From Adenanthera pavonina (taxonomy: Eukaryota > Streptophyta > Magnoliopsida > Fabales > Fabaceae): 64,000 nt of DNA. The notes beneath the pieces were generated by a model, which ran no database searches, was not told the origin of the DNA, and saw only the letters and a list, made by a program, of their open reading frames with translations. The DNA is taken from contig JAIVEN010000013.1 of NCBI GenBank assembly GCA_026686845.1, forward strand, positions 18,310,001 through 18,374,000, in the 5' to 3' direction. The translations under genes and the position numbers were made by a program. This document shows, one piece after another, positions 23,281-34,915 of the stretch. Numbering within the stretch: position 1 is the stretch's first letter; the number at the start of each line of letters is the position of its first letter.

Positions 23281-26200
23281 TCACACATTTTCGGTAGCAT
23301 CACTAGGCAACTCTGCTGTACTCCGTGCAGTAGCCAGCCTCTCTGCAGCCAGTCTTTCTTCTAGTGCTCGGGCACCTCTTTCACTGCAATAACAAGAATA
23401 TCGACAATGGTAAGCAGGAATGCTAAAAAGACAAAAAAAACCATTTTAATTCAATTCTAATCTGTCTACATTCATATAAGTGTGTGTGCGCGCGCACAGG
23501 TGTATGTGTGTGTGTAGTGAATTTGAAAAGAGATAAAGAGAAAAAATGGCATGCATAAAGATGAGATACGAGTCTCCCACTCAAGCAAATCTTTTCTTAT
23601 AATAGAACATGAACGCAAAAATGTGAAGAATCCAATTTGGTTTTAACTGTTATTAATTTCTTATGATAGAACATAAGAATTAAGTCAAGAAGTTTTACAA
23701 GCAAATCCTTCAGGGCTTGGGTTAGGGAGAAAATTTCATGTTATGAATTTGAAACCAACACTTTAGAGTAAGGAATTTAACAAATCAATAGTGCTACACT
23801 ATATATCTGATAATATGCTTGCTCCACTTTTCTTGATAGTTTTTATGATTAATGTAAGAAGTATTGCAGTAGCTCAAGGAATGGCTAATTACAGAGCTTC
23901 TTGGATTCATGGACCCTCCTATAATATGAATCTTGCAATCACGTTATTCAAATTCAGTCTCACCAGTTTTCAGACCAGAACAAAAAGGTTTGTCTTGCGA
24001 CCATATTATAGTAGTTGAAAACCATAAGACAAAGCAGAGTCGTATTTGATTATCACTCATTATTCATCATCCATGGAGAAGTGCGAGGGCAATTACGCAC
24101 CAAGAAAATTAAAAACTAAACTCCTACTCTTTTCTGGTTAGAATGAAACAACAAAAAACTGCAAAATTTTTTAACTTCTTTCTCTCTACTTTCTTCTAGG
24201 TAAATCTATTAACCAGCAAGCATGAGATCACAGCTAGATGCAAAAAGTAGGACCTAGACTTGATGTTCTTCAATCTTAATCAATAAATTATATTATGGTT
24301 ACCTTACTAATTGGTTTTGGTTGGAATTTCTACTAGAAAATAGAAATAAAATATTTCATTAAACTTTAATACAGTGAAGAAAATAAAATTACCGTCTCCT
24401 TGATGCCTCAATAGGGTCAGAACCTGGCAAAGGTTCGCCCCCCAAAGTGTAACCTTGGGCCCCATTTGAAGTTTCAGATCTTCCACATAGCATTCGATGG
24501 AATATAGATGCAATAGGGTCTATTACCGGTCTATGCAACAACAAAAAAGGAAAATGAAAAATTACATAGATATATAGAAATCATAGCATTTACAAGGTTA
24601 ACAATGTATCATATATAAAACTAAACTATGACATTATTTACCTGAAAGATTCTGGGAAAAATGTAGTGAATGCAAAATCATCACTAGGATCACCCTTAAG
24701 CTTCGTTTCTGGTTTCCTCTGCCAGTATCTAAGATAAATCCAGCTCATATATGTGCCAAACATTATAGTTGGAAGATATGTTGCTGCCTCTTGCATCCAG
24801 AAGCTCATAACAATTGAAAGCAATAAAGTAATAGATGGTAACCACTGAAAGGATTTAGAAGTGGCACCATATCCAAAAGTGTCGGGTAAACTTTCTGGTT
24901 GATAATGACTTTAGAAAGAAAAAAGAAATGAGAATGTGAGAGAAAAGAGTATCAAACCTTAGCTTTTATCTTGAGGAAAGGCAGCTCATGATCCGGTATA
25001 ATTTGCTTGATGCCAACTAAGAAGCCAGATATAACTCCATGGAACCCAGAAAGTGGCATATAACTACAGCATTGCAAGAGTATAAAGATTAAAAAAGGTC
25101 CAAGGGAAGCATATGGCACATAGATGAATCTACTTTAGGCTAAAATGCATAGATCCCCTTTTGCACTTTGACTCGTGCAGATAACTCACCTGATCTTTAG
25201 TGAATCAGTTACTACAGTTTTAAACTTGTGCAAATAACCCCATCTTTAGTAAATCTGTTAATTTACTAATGGAAAGGTGATACGTTTGATTAAACGAAAC
25301 CCCTAAAACTTCTTTGTTTGTGTAGATAATCCCTTTTAACATATGGTCATGTGCAAATAACTCAAATTTAGGTTATGTGCAGACAAGCTCCTGATATTTT
25401 GGAGGTAACTGCACAAGACTCAAAATTTATGGAAATTCTGTGTATTTTGGCCTTTATTTTATGATTAGACATAAAATTTCAGAACCATCAATGTTTAATA
25501 CACACAAGAAGTCAAAATGGCAAGAGTAATCAAGCTTCAAATGGTACTGCATTGAACTTTGCAGCATTAGAAGCACCAAAGTGTGTGTAGTGCAAGGTGA
25601 TGAAAGGTGGGAATCCAACAAACAGGAAGAACAATAAGACAAGTAACAACATCTACAACAGAGAGAACTTTCTATCTCAGATGTAAAAGGAAACCATGTA
25701 CATACAGGTAAGTCTCCAACCTTGTAATATAGTACAAGGCAATAGCAGTGATGAAAATGCATAAAGAAGTTAGAAAGTTAATTATGAAGATGAACTTCAA
25801 GAATTCCCTGGAACCCCATACGGGTTCAAGCAGCTTCCCAATAAATAGGAGACCAACTGCGCTGACCACAACCTATAAAATGTATTACCAACCATGTCAA
25901 TTTTGTGGTTTTCCACAAAAAACAGAAATAATTCACGATATACAATCAAAAGAGAATTAGAGAACAAAGTTTGAAAGAAGGGTAGGTTCATACCCCAAGT
26001 ATGGATTGCTCAATATACCCAGCTGTGATGAGATTCCAAGCAAATGGGATTGTCCTGCAAAATTAACTGAACAGCTAAAGAAACTTCATGTCATCTAACA
26101 ATTATGCTATGTTTTCAATCAAAGACATTGCTTATAATTAGACTACATGTAGGAAGTTGTCCAATTAACTAGTCAGAGGATCTGGAACTTAGGCTTTTGT

Positions 26201-29200
26201 GTCAACTTATTACAAAATATATAACTGGGAAGAAAATGAAGAGATAATGATGAAACCATAAGGTAGTGAAATCCGATGATGTAATAACTAATAAATACAT
26301 AAAGTGAATTCAAATACACATACAATTGCAAAGATAATCAACTTCAGAAATTTGCAGTTGGCAAGTTAAGACCTTCACTAAAATAAAAATTCTCTATATG
26401 AATTTTCTTACCACATTTTACCTAATCCAGTGTCACTCCTCTACAAACAAAAGATGATCAACAGGGTATCGAGATTTAGGATATGTCATGTATCCGTGGG
26501 AATAAGAAGAAATTAGTACAGTCCAACTGAAAGAAAATTGGCAAGTTTAGAACATATTTAATTATCTACTAGGTCTAGGGAACCTCAGAATGAAATCATT
26601 CTACTGGTATTATACTCCCTCCAGTCCATATTATAAGGCATATTATATAACAAGTTTTTGGTCCACAATAGCATTAGATATTTTTTTCCCATTTTACCCA
26701 TGTCTTTAATGCTCTATCTCTCTTCATTTATAACTCTCCAATAATAATAGAATAGGGTATTTAATAAGGGTAAAATAGGAAATGTGAGTATTTTTTGCAT
26801 TGATTTGAGTTGAAAAAGTGATTTTCTTAATATGTGTGTAATTAATACAAAGTTCCTTATAATGTGGACCGGAGGGAGTAATATTTAAGACAAATGAGCA
26901 CATGAGATATTTAGCAAATAGCATGCCAAATTGTTTACAAATGCAGCTAATGTTCATGCATTTAGATTCTAGAAATAATTTGATTAAACACTAATGGGTA
27001 TCCAAGTGGAATGGAGAACCCTCCCCTAAAAGCTAGCTATTTAGGTGAGACAACCAACCTACTTTAATATCTCATTAAGCATCCCATACTACTCAATGTG
27101 AAACTTGGACATCCCATACTACTCAAATCCCCATCAATTGGCCCCCCTAAAAAGCCGAAGTCTCGGCGGCCGCACACTTCGACAATTCACTCAGTAACAC
27201 TTCACTCAACTCCTCTGTCAGTCACAACCCTCCACCAGTTAGAACCCTCCATAGGTAGCCTTCTCCGAAACCATCGATGCCCAGGCTCTAATACCATTGA
27301 TGGGTACCCAAGTAGGATGGGGAACCCTCCCCCTAAAAACTAGCTATTGAGGTGGGAGAACCAACCTAGTTAAATACCTCATTGAGCATCCCATATTACT
27401 CAATGTGGGACTTGAGCATCCCATACTACCCAAGTCCCCATCAAACACCTTTATAGACTTTGAACCAAAGAGAAATAAACAAACCCATAACTTTCATTCG
27501 ACAACTTGCAGTTATGAATACTTGGAGCAAACATGTCAGGATTAATGAGTTCATAGCACATTGTGAATAGGGAAATAAAAAATTGTTTATATAGATACAA
27601 CTATAAACACACTATAAACAAGCACAAACATAAAAACAATTTGGTGAAGAACCTAGTGTTGTCAAAGGTGAGTGCCTCAACGCCTAAGACGCTTAGGCGA
27701 GGCACAAAATAGACCCATCACCTTGCATCACTGGAGGGGTGATGGGTTCAGTGAGGCGCCAAAAGGCACACACCTTTGGCACCTTTTGCATGTGAGAGGC
27801 ATGCACCTTTTGGCGCCTGGAAGAATAGAGAAGAACCAAGAACAGAAAAGTGTGCCTTTTTCAGGCTTTCGCTTTGCTATGCTTTGTATTTGCTATTGTG
27901 GAGTTTGCTCATTATGCCACCACATTGCCTCAGCTTTTGTACTTGCAGGTTGTTTGTTTCTTTCACCAACTTAAGAATTAAGATATCTTATCCTGTCGAA
28001 CAGGACAATAGATGAAATAAGCCCAAAATGCATCCACCTAAGTTGAGAGTTTGAGACTAGAAGCTGGAAGTGAGGGCAAGGAAACCCAACTAAGTAGGGA
28101 CCTTGTGGTATTTACTCTAGAGTTTGAGGCAGTATAGAGGGAGGCAAGAAGACTAATTTTGGCATCGGGGAGAGAGCTTGACCTCTCAACAGTCAAGCCT
28201 AGAGTTCCTTTTGTCATTTAGCACTGTCAACTACTATAGCTAGGGGATTAGTTCATTTTCCATTGGTCTTCTACAGTTTCTAGGAGAGGAGATTGTAATT
28301 GGTTTCCTTAACTATAGTATTTCGGTAATAATAAAATACAGGTTTCCAACAGTATAAAACCTACTAATTACTACTATTTAAATTAATGACTTGACCTGGA
28401 GGTAGGACTTGAAAGAAACATATCAAAAGGATAAGAAAACCAGACCCTATTGTCTAGTTCTGGAGAAAAATGAACAAAGTCAAGCTAAAACGTAATGAAT
28501 ACCAATTCACAGTGCTTCTTTATCACTCAAGTTCCAAATGTAATCATTGTTCTAAGAAATGCTATCCCTGAGTTCCATAGGAGAATTATACAGGGGAATG
28601 GCATAAAAGAAATACAATAAAACAAAGAAGAGGAAAAACAATATAAGGAAATATCTCCGACCTAAACCTCCTCTCAAAAATGAATACGGAAACTTTTACT
28701 AACCATTCCAGAGATCATTGATGTCAAAGAAAAAACACGTGATACAGATTAATTCATAGGAACTTGAGTGAGATTCATGATCACCACAATAGTTCAACCT
28801 ATTTTTGTGTACCACACTTATGCTTCAGAACCTAATGTCATAATAAAGATATTACAGTCAGAAATGCCATGCCTTGATTGAGTTCAACATAATTCTCTCA
28901 GCTAACCAAAAGCTTATTGTTTTCTTCTCCTACCCTTGACCAAAAGAAATATCTCAAAATTTATTCAATTATCTAATCAAGTTGGGAGGATGCACCCTTT
29001 ACTCAACTAACAAAAGAAAATATCAAAACTTTTTGACACTTAAACTGCCTGCAGATAATTATCAATGCATATTCCTCTTATCATCTTGCGTTAATAATAC
29101 AAAAACAAATTTATTAACACATAAAAATATGCTACACAAATTGGTTTGATAAAATTTAGCAAATTAATTGTTCTCAATCATTGAAGTTTAGGATTGCAAA

Positions 29201-29995
29201 GAATCTGATGATTTGGAACAGGAATGCACAAGGATTTAACTCAAACTGAAAATCATCCAAACAAAAGTTTAATCTGAGACTTCTGACAATCCAAAGACAG
29301 TTTAATCAAAAACCCTGGGGCATGGACAATATAATTCAAAAAGTTGACTTTAATCAATGAATTGATACCCGTAGATTATATGGCATCAGATAAAAAACCA
29401 CTTTATAAATCTAAATTCTTCTGGAAACAAATTCTAAGCTACCTCATTATCACGTTTTAACAAACAGGTCCTTGCCAAACTAAGTACCCCATTACTCGGA
29501 TCAACGACATAGACACTGTTAGCCGACTCATACGATCCAAATTTGAGAGCAGAGATAAGTAATTGAGTCCAACATCATTGACAATCCAGCAGTTACGCTG
29601 TACTGAAGTTCACAGACATGTAATGCCAGCAGCAACCACGGGATAAAAAGAAATACCTGGCGGGAATGAGGGCAAGGTACGTAACTGCTGAAGGGAAAAA
29701 CTGAATCACAATGTGACTTCCAATCAGCACCACCGCTAGACCTTTGCATAGCCGAGTAAACCCCGAAAAAGAGGTCGTGCCCTGCCGCCAATTAGTCAAA
29801 ATGGGTAAACTCAAAATTCCCAAGAGAAAAAATCTCAATCATCAAACCAAAGAAGTCGAATTCCAAGATCTGATAGTTCAAGAGCCAGTAAAAATTTCAG
29901 CACAAAAATCAGATACAAGTTCGAGCATTTTCAATTTTATCACTTCCACACAGAGAGAGAGAGAGTCAAACCACGGAAAGTGCCGGCGTGCTCAT
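23281..29995 (-). CDS. RBL19: TMEM115/RBL19-type rhomboid-like membrane protein (8 exons)
   Basis: Minus-strand coding exons: 29995-29975, 29781-29657, 26054-25994, 25872-25706, 25063-24958, 24844-24642, 24530-24393, 23383-23281. Every junction is GT-AG with matching phase, giving 307 residues. The ATG was chosen because exon 1 (MSTPALS) matches the N-terminus I recall for Arabidopsis RBL19 and joins in frame. Landmarks are 'FTRLCKGLAVVLIG' (exon 2), 'TIPFAWNLITAGY' (3), 'GLLFIGKLLEPVWGS' and 'YYITRLETYL' (4), 'GFHGVISGF' (5), 'TYLPTIMFGTYM' and 'GDPSDDFAF' (6), and a charged C-terminal tail (7-8). Several hydrophobic segments span the membrane. The GxSG serine of active rhomboid proteases is not seen, as in the TMEM115 group, whose human member works in Golgi traffic. 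Intron 2 is 3.6 kb and TE-rich; introns 4 and 7 are also enlarged. Confidence 0.92.
23480..23516 (+). repeat. (GT)n(GC)n microsatellite in intron 7
   Basis: Alternating purine-pyrimidine run GTGTGTGTGCGCGCGCACA then a second GT stretch, inside intron 7 of the rhomboid-like gene. Such runs can adopt Z-DNA. Nothing else is seen in this roughly 1-kb intron. Confidence 0.75.
25138..25452. mobile_element. Small Mutator-like element in intron 4 of the rhomboid-like gene
   Basis: The left end GGCTAAAATGCATAGA and the reverse complement of the right end GGCCAAAATACACAGA form a 16-bp inverted repeat with three mismatches. The flanking nine bases, TCTACTTTA and TTTATTTTA, agree at 7 of 9 positions, consistent with an aged Mutator-type duplication. 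The interior repeats 'GTGCA(A/G)ATAACTC'-like phrases. No coding capacity. Confidence 0.55.
26615..26878. mobile_element. Stowaway-like MITE in intron 2
   Basis: The ends are CTCCCTCCAGTCCATATTAT and the reverse complement CTCCCTCCGGTCCACATTAT, flanked by TA on both sides (26613-26614, 26879-26880). The 264-bp length, TIR and TA target site are standard for Stowaway MITEs of the Tc1/mariner superfamily. It lies within intron 2 of the rhomboid-like gene. Confidence 0.85.
26992..27443 (-). mobile_element. TRIM retrotransposon (452 bp) in intron 2
   Basis: Two direct terminal repeats of 145 and 146 bp (26992-27136 and 27298-27443) each end CCCCATCA; the upper one starts TGATGGGT and the lower TAATGGGT. 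Identical AACAC copies flank the element (26987-26991, 27444-27448). Just inside the upper repeat, GGCTCTAATACCA (27284-27296) is the complement of a primer-binding site for initiator tRNA-Met, which fixes the element on the minus strand. The internal part is only about 160 bp and cannot encode gag or pol. This is the definition of a terminal-repeat retrotransposon in miniature, which must be moved by another element's proteins. Confidence 0.92.
27655..27840. repeat. GC-richer repeat with GAGGCG / GGCGCC motifs
   Basis: A compact block with repeated 'GAGGCG', 'TTAGGCGAGGC' and 'TTTTGGCGCC' words, much richer in GC than the surrounding intron 2. Such 'GTTGTCAA...GGCGAGGC' sequences are common dispersed repeats in plants, perhaps hAT-derived. 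No TIR or duplication could be fixed here. The overlapping ORFs are not genes. Confidence 0.35.
27841..29656. other. Remainder of intron 2 of the rhomboid-like gene
   Basis: AT-rich intronic sequence between the GC-richer repeat and exon 2. I see no further TE ends, RNA gene or coding exon. Confidence 0.5.
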
Positions 29996-30463
29996 GGCGG
30001 GTGACACTGGGACCTAAGATTCTAGATCGAGATCTGTCTGTGAGCTGCAAATGGAGAAGCGGTGAAACAGGCTAACGTTTATAACAAGGCGGAGGTGCCA
30101 CAGTGCATCAGCTCGTTGTTTGATGGTGTCTTATTTCTTTCACGATATAAATAAATGATGACAAGAACTTTCAAATCAAATTAAATTTTATATTATATTA
30201 ATTTGTCATTATGAAAACATTAAACAAGAGAAAATCTAACGATAGAAAATGGAGAAAAAGACAATTCAAGGAAAAATATTTTCCCATACAAATATTATTT
30301 AAAAATTTAATACTTATATAAACTAAATTTTCAATTAAAATGAGCTAAATTTTCATTTAATATTATTTATTTAAAAATATTTTTTTATATAGATATATAA
30401 TGTCTTTTTTTTCTAGAAAATGCTTATATCTATGGACAAAAACAATGCAAATACAACATTATT
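29996..30463 (-). promoter_or_regulatory. 5' UTR / promoter region of the rhomboid-like gene
   Basis: Sequence upstream of the minus-strand ATG at 29995. The first ~120 bases are relatively GC-rich and then change abruptly to AT-rich DNA at about 30130. A (CT)n/(GA)n stretch at 29951-29965 lies just inside intron 1. No clear TATA box was identified. Confidence 0.4.
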
Positions 30464-31096
30464 TAAAATAAGGGGACAATGAAACATTTAGTCCCAAATT
30501 TTACATCAATTTATAAGTTAGTTCTCACACTTTAAATTATCTTAAATCACTCTCATAGTTTCACATGTTAACAGAGTTAGTCCCCTAATTTTGCTACCAT
30601 TAACAATTTGATCCCCATCACAGACACATGGCAAGACGGTGTTAAATAAGAGCTAATGTGGCTAACGGACTTGATAGATGGCAGATGACATGGTGCTGAT
30701 TGGATGACACTGACACAATTTTGTAAAATGCAAGGTTAAGAATTAAAACACAGAGGGCATGTGTGGATGATTGGAGCGACAAACATAGGAAGTGAAGGGG
30801 TTTTGTTCATCAAATGATTAATTCTCATCGATATTCTGCACAAAGGGAAATAGGCTTCCCAAGGCACAATTTTTTCTATTACCAACTACTCACTCCTGCA
30901 CTCTTTGCTTGAAACTTATTATGTACAATTGCTTTATGCGAAGTATGTGTGTCTCAAATAGAAAAAAGTGAAAAGAGATCGATTTATGACGGCTGAAGAG
31001 AGAGATCACTATATATTGTTGGGTAGCTCAAAATTATGGAAGGTGAACAAAATTAGTGTTAGGTAGTTAAATAGAGCAATATATATAGTTAGAATA

Positions 31097-31499
31097 AGTG
31101 GTGGACTAGATGAGGAAGGTCAACTGACCCCCTTCAACTTGAAAAAATTGTATACTATAATGTTAAGTTTTAACATTTAACATCATTAATTTTGATGTTT
31201 TGACCCCACTAAATTCAAGTTTTATTTTTTTAATCTTTAAGCTCAAGTTTTGAATATATTTTGATTCAAATTTTTTTGAATATATAGTTCAAACTTTTTG
31301 TGAAGATTTTATTAAGTTTAATAAATACAGATATGTAAGATAAAAGACCAACTAACTTAAATCTTCAAATGATTTTTATAACGAATATCATTTTATTTTC
31401 TAAAACCCAAATTAATGAGGGAGAGAATTGAAAAATTATTAAATTAAATTTTCTTTATATTAGGTCGCCCCCACAAATCCCGGCCGTAGGTCCACCACT
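31097..31499. mobile_element. Mutator-like MITE, 403 bp, 10-bp duplication
   Basis: The ends AGTGGTGGACTAGA and (reverse complement) AGTGGTGGACCTAC are an inverted repeat of about 10 bp, with a looser match beyond. The flanks are identical AGTTAGAATA at 31087-31096 and 31500-31509. A 10-bp duplication lies in the Mutator range. The right two thirds match the fragment at 18036-18315. No ORF of note. Confidence 0.8.
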
Positions 31500-31509
31500 A
31501 GTTAGAATA

Positions 31510-31984
31510 TTGTTTTTTGTGATAGTGCTTGCGGGACACTTGAGTGACTGAAACTAGTTTTTTATGAAAGGGTTTTATGGGGTCAAATGAAAGAATATGG
31601 ATAAACTTGATTTTATATTTGACAATGGAACCATGTGTTTGAATATTAAGTGGAGGTAGATCTCATTTGTTTACGTATGTATGGTGGAATTTGTAGAGCA
31701 TATATAGTTTTCTCATGCCTTATTTTTAGTATCCAAACGAGAGGAGACAAAAGTTTTCTCATGCCCAAATTTAAGAGCAAAAATATATTAAAGATATATC
31801 TTTCTATTTTATACTAAATACAAATGATGGAGAGCAAATGGTTAAAGGCAATATACTTAATTGGTGCTATGTTTGTCATATGATCATGGTACTTGCCATA
31901 AAATTTTGATTTCACTGTCAGACAGTTTATATACCTTTGATGAGCACTTGAAATGTGTGAGGTGAGCTTTGTTCATTTAGACTG
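31510..31984. other. Unassigned part of the 6.7-kb interval
   Basis: AT-rich, no recognisable coding region or terminal repeats. Confidence 0.35.
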
Positions 31985-32260
31985 CAATATTTTTTACTTC
32001 TAGCAATACTTTTCTTTGCAACAGGTGTAAAATGTTGCTTAAAACAATAATAGGCATTTGATCAAAAGAAAAAAAAAACAACAATAGGCAACATTTTAAG
32101 ACTGTAACTATGACATGTTAGTTTTAGACAACACTTTATTTGCAACACCTAATAACTGTTCCCTTATCCATTTTTGGGAAATTTTTTTAATGTTACCGTG
32201 TGTATGACTCAATGTTACACTTATACAAGTGTTGCCTTTAAGTTTTCTACATTCACACAA
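31985..32260. repeat. CACTA-like subterminal repeat cluster (left)
   Basis: This contains alternating-orientation words such as TTTGCAACAGG, ATAGGCAACATTTT, AGACAACACTTT and AGTGTTGCCTTT. Such clustered GCAAC/GTTGC subterminal repeats are typical of plant CACTA elements. A matching cluster lies at 36040-36350. The CACTA terminus itself was not found, so the assignment is tentative. Confidence 0.35.
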
Positions 32261-33565
32261 ACAGGTGGCGCGATTTTATTTTATTTTATTTTAGCACCAT
32301 TTTGATACTTTTTATATATTTTGAAAATTATTTTTTAAAAAATAATTTGGCTATAAAAAATTGTTATTAATTAACTCATTTCAAGTTATCATAAAAATAA
32401 TTAATATTTTTTAAAAAAGTAATTAAAATATTTTCGTTAATTATTTTCTATCAATTATTAATTAATTAAGTTAAAAAAATTATTATACATCTGATTAAAA
32501 AAATGCTAACTCATTAGTATTAATTTAATTAATTAATTAACTAATTAATTAATAAAAAATACAAGGAAGAGAAATGCTTTCTCTCTCTACCCCATCCCCA
32601 ATCTCTAATGCCTTTCTTTCGCACAACTTTAAGCCATCTCCATCCCTTCTGCTCCTCTATCATTCCCAATTTCATGATACCCATTCATTCCTACCTCTAA
32701 GGTATCCCTCCCTCTTGTTTCACATTTCCTTTCCCAAACCTAGCCTTTTCCTCCAAGGTTGTGTTATTACTTCATCATGCGAAGTGGTCCAGCGTTCGTG
32801 GTGCTTAGTCGTTTGATTATGCGAAGTGGTCCATCAATTTGTGGGTGCTTTTGCCGCTGTCGTTAGGAGTCCATCCACCATCGTCTGAGTTTCTTAAGGT
32901 CGCGGCTTGCTTCTTATTGAATTTCGTGACTTGACCTAGTGAAGAGGAGAATGGCTGTTCACTCTGTTGCTCTTTCCGTTGAAGTTTGAGTGTTGTTTAT
33001 GGGTGAAAAGGTGAAAGGTTTGTGAGGCTGCCATTCACTCCGTTGTTCCCTCCTTTGGTTAGTTTGAAATATTTTCCCCTTGTTTTCTAATCTCGGAATC
33101 GACTGTTCCCATTAAAACAATTATTGAGGTTACGGTGAATGTATATTAGATAAATACCAATTAAGCCTCTCGATTTCATTTCCTCCTTTGATTTAGAGTT
33201 TAGCAGGTTCAACGGTTTGGCCTCCCTCAATCAGTCTCCTTCCTTCTTGAGCTTCAATAGTTCTCCCAAGTAACATATCTAAAAAATGTGCCTAAACGGC
33301 TAAACCTACTCTTTTGTCATATAATTATTCCACAACTCATAAGCATATCTGGAAGGACAAAGTTGAACTATTAAACTTCAAGTAATCTTGAAGATGCTTC
33401 AACATTCAAGTTTGCTCATGGAACATCATTTGTGAAAGCTCATGATAGCTTTTGGACAACAAATATGTTCCTTTTTCTACATTGTAAGGTCCATTTGAAT
33501 AATATTCTCGTTTTTCAAATACATTTTGTTTTCTGAGGTAGATTAACCCAAGTTCCCTTGCTCTG
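32261..33565. other. Unassigned interval with pyrimidine-rich ORF
   Basis: AT-rich TTAATTAA sequence to about 32570, then a C/T-rich block with an 80-codon ORF (32574-32816) and a phrase 'ATGCGAAGTGGTCCA' repeated at about 32778 and 32819. No known domain; it could be a captured gene fragment. Confidence 0.35.
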
Positions 33566-33569
33566 TAAC

Positions 33570-33840
33570 TTCACTTCTTATGGTCTTTCTCATGCTCTGT
33601 AACAGTTACATTACCCATTCTTGTGGTCTTTCTCATGCTCTGTAATAGTCATATAACCTGTAAAATGTTACCTATAATGTACACATGTAATCTGTGCAAG
33701 TTTTCACTTTCTCATGGTCTTTCTCATGCTTTGTAACAGTCACATAACCTGTAAAATGTTTTCTATAATGTACTCATGTATTCTGTGCAAGTTTTCACTT
33801 TCTTATGATCTTTCTCATGCTCTATAACAAGCACATTTAT
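33570..33840 (+). repeat. Tandem array, about 91-bp units
   Basis: 'GGTCTTTCTCATGCTCTGTAA' recurs at about 33580, 33625, 33717 and 33807 with small changes. The last three units are about 90-92 bp apart and also share 'CATAACCTGTAAAATGTT' and 'CTGTGCAAGTTTTCACTTTC'; the first is a shortened 44-bp unit. Confidence 0.75.
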
Positions 33841-34244
33841 CCTTTATTTGCTAGTATTTTCCTTACAATTTGCTTTCACATAAACGTTCTAATTTTAATA
33901 GGCCTCCACCTATGAAAGTTGGTGCCTCCCGTGCACTTTTCTAGCTTCTTCCTGAAACAAAGAATGAAATTATTCAACCACAAAAGTGTTAATATCTCTA
34001 AGTTTTGAAGATAACAAAACTAGAGAAGATTTGTTTTGCAAGATATATAACTCATATAAAATCAAGTCAAGTTCACTTAGGGTGTTCTTTTCTTAGTGTT
34101 ATATGTAAGTGGTTGAGCTATCTTTGAGCAAACTGATTTGAAATATGCCTAATTGTCTTTTTGAACTTAAACTTTAATATTTTGGAAGTTTTTAAGTCCA
34201 AAGAAAAACCTTTCAGTTGTCTAAAATGAGTTCTTTGAAAATTA

Positions 34245-34915
34245 TCTTGATTCAATTGATTATCCTTGAGTATGTAATCTATTACATCAGCTTTTCAATG
34301 ATTCATTTCTCTTCTTTGCTAATTTAAACATGTATCCGAGCCTTTATAATTGTTTATGACCAATGTTCCTTGAGTTTCTGTTGTTTTTCTTCTCAACAAT
34401 AAGTTATGAGAAGCTCCATAATCGGTTATGACTCTTTTCCTTCATTTTCTAGGCTTCCTATTTTTGATAATTGATTATATCCTATAATGTAATTGGTTAT
34501 GTGTAGGCTTTCTGAGTCTTACAACCTGTTATGTGTCTTTCGTAACTTGTTAGCATGTTCCTTTCTCTTCTCTAAGTTTTCAATAACAGGTTATATGTTA
34601 TTGTAATAGGTTACCTGATTGTTTTCTTGAAAGCATTACCTTGATAACCTATTACATACCCATCATAATCGATTAGCATAGCTTTGTCCTTAAAATGGTC
34701 CATTCTCTAAGCCTTCTATAATAGGATATAACCTATTATATCCTTATTACAATCGGTCATCTCTCAACTCATCTTTCAATCTATCCAAAATCAATTTCAA
34801 ACAATTATACCTTCATTCATAACCTATTACCGCAATGTCTTTCACTCAAGACATTCTCAACAATCGGTTACAAACCTAAATATAATCGGTTATTAACTTA
34901 TTTTCTTCAGTGTTC
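34245..34915. repeat. Cluster of TAATCGGTTA-type motifs
   Basis: At least a dozen variants of TAAT(C/T)GGTTAT, TAACCTATTA and ATTGATTAT occur in both orientations at irregular 20-70 bp spacing (for example near 34421, 34480, 34497, 34605, 34637, 34820, 34862, 34888). The motif is near-palindromic. Interspersed sequence is not repeated. No ORF. Confidence 0.55.

Noticed and set aside
27672..28015. ORFs of 79-100 codons in intron 2
   Set aside because: They overlap a dispersed GC-rich repeat inside the intron of the rhomboid-like gene and lack any domain.
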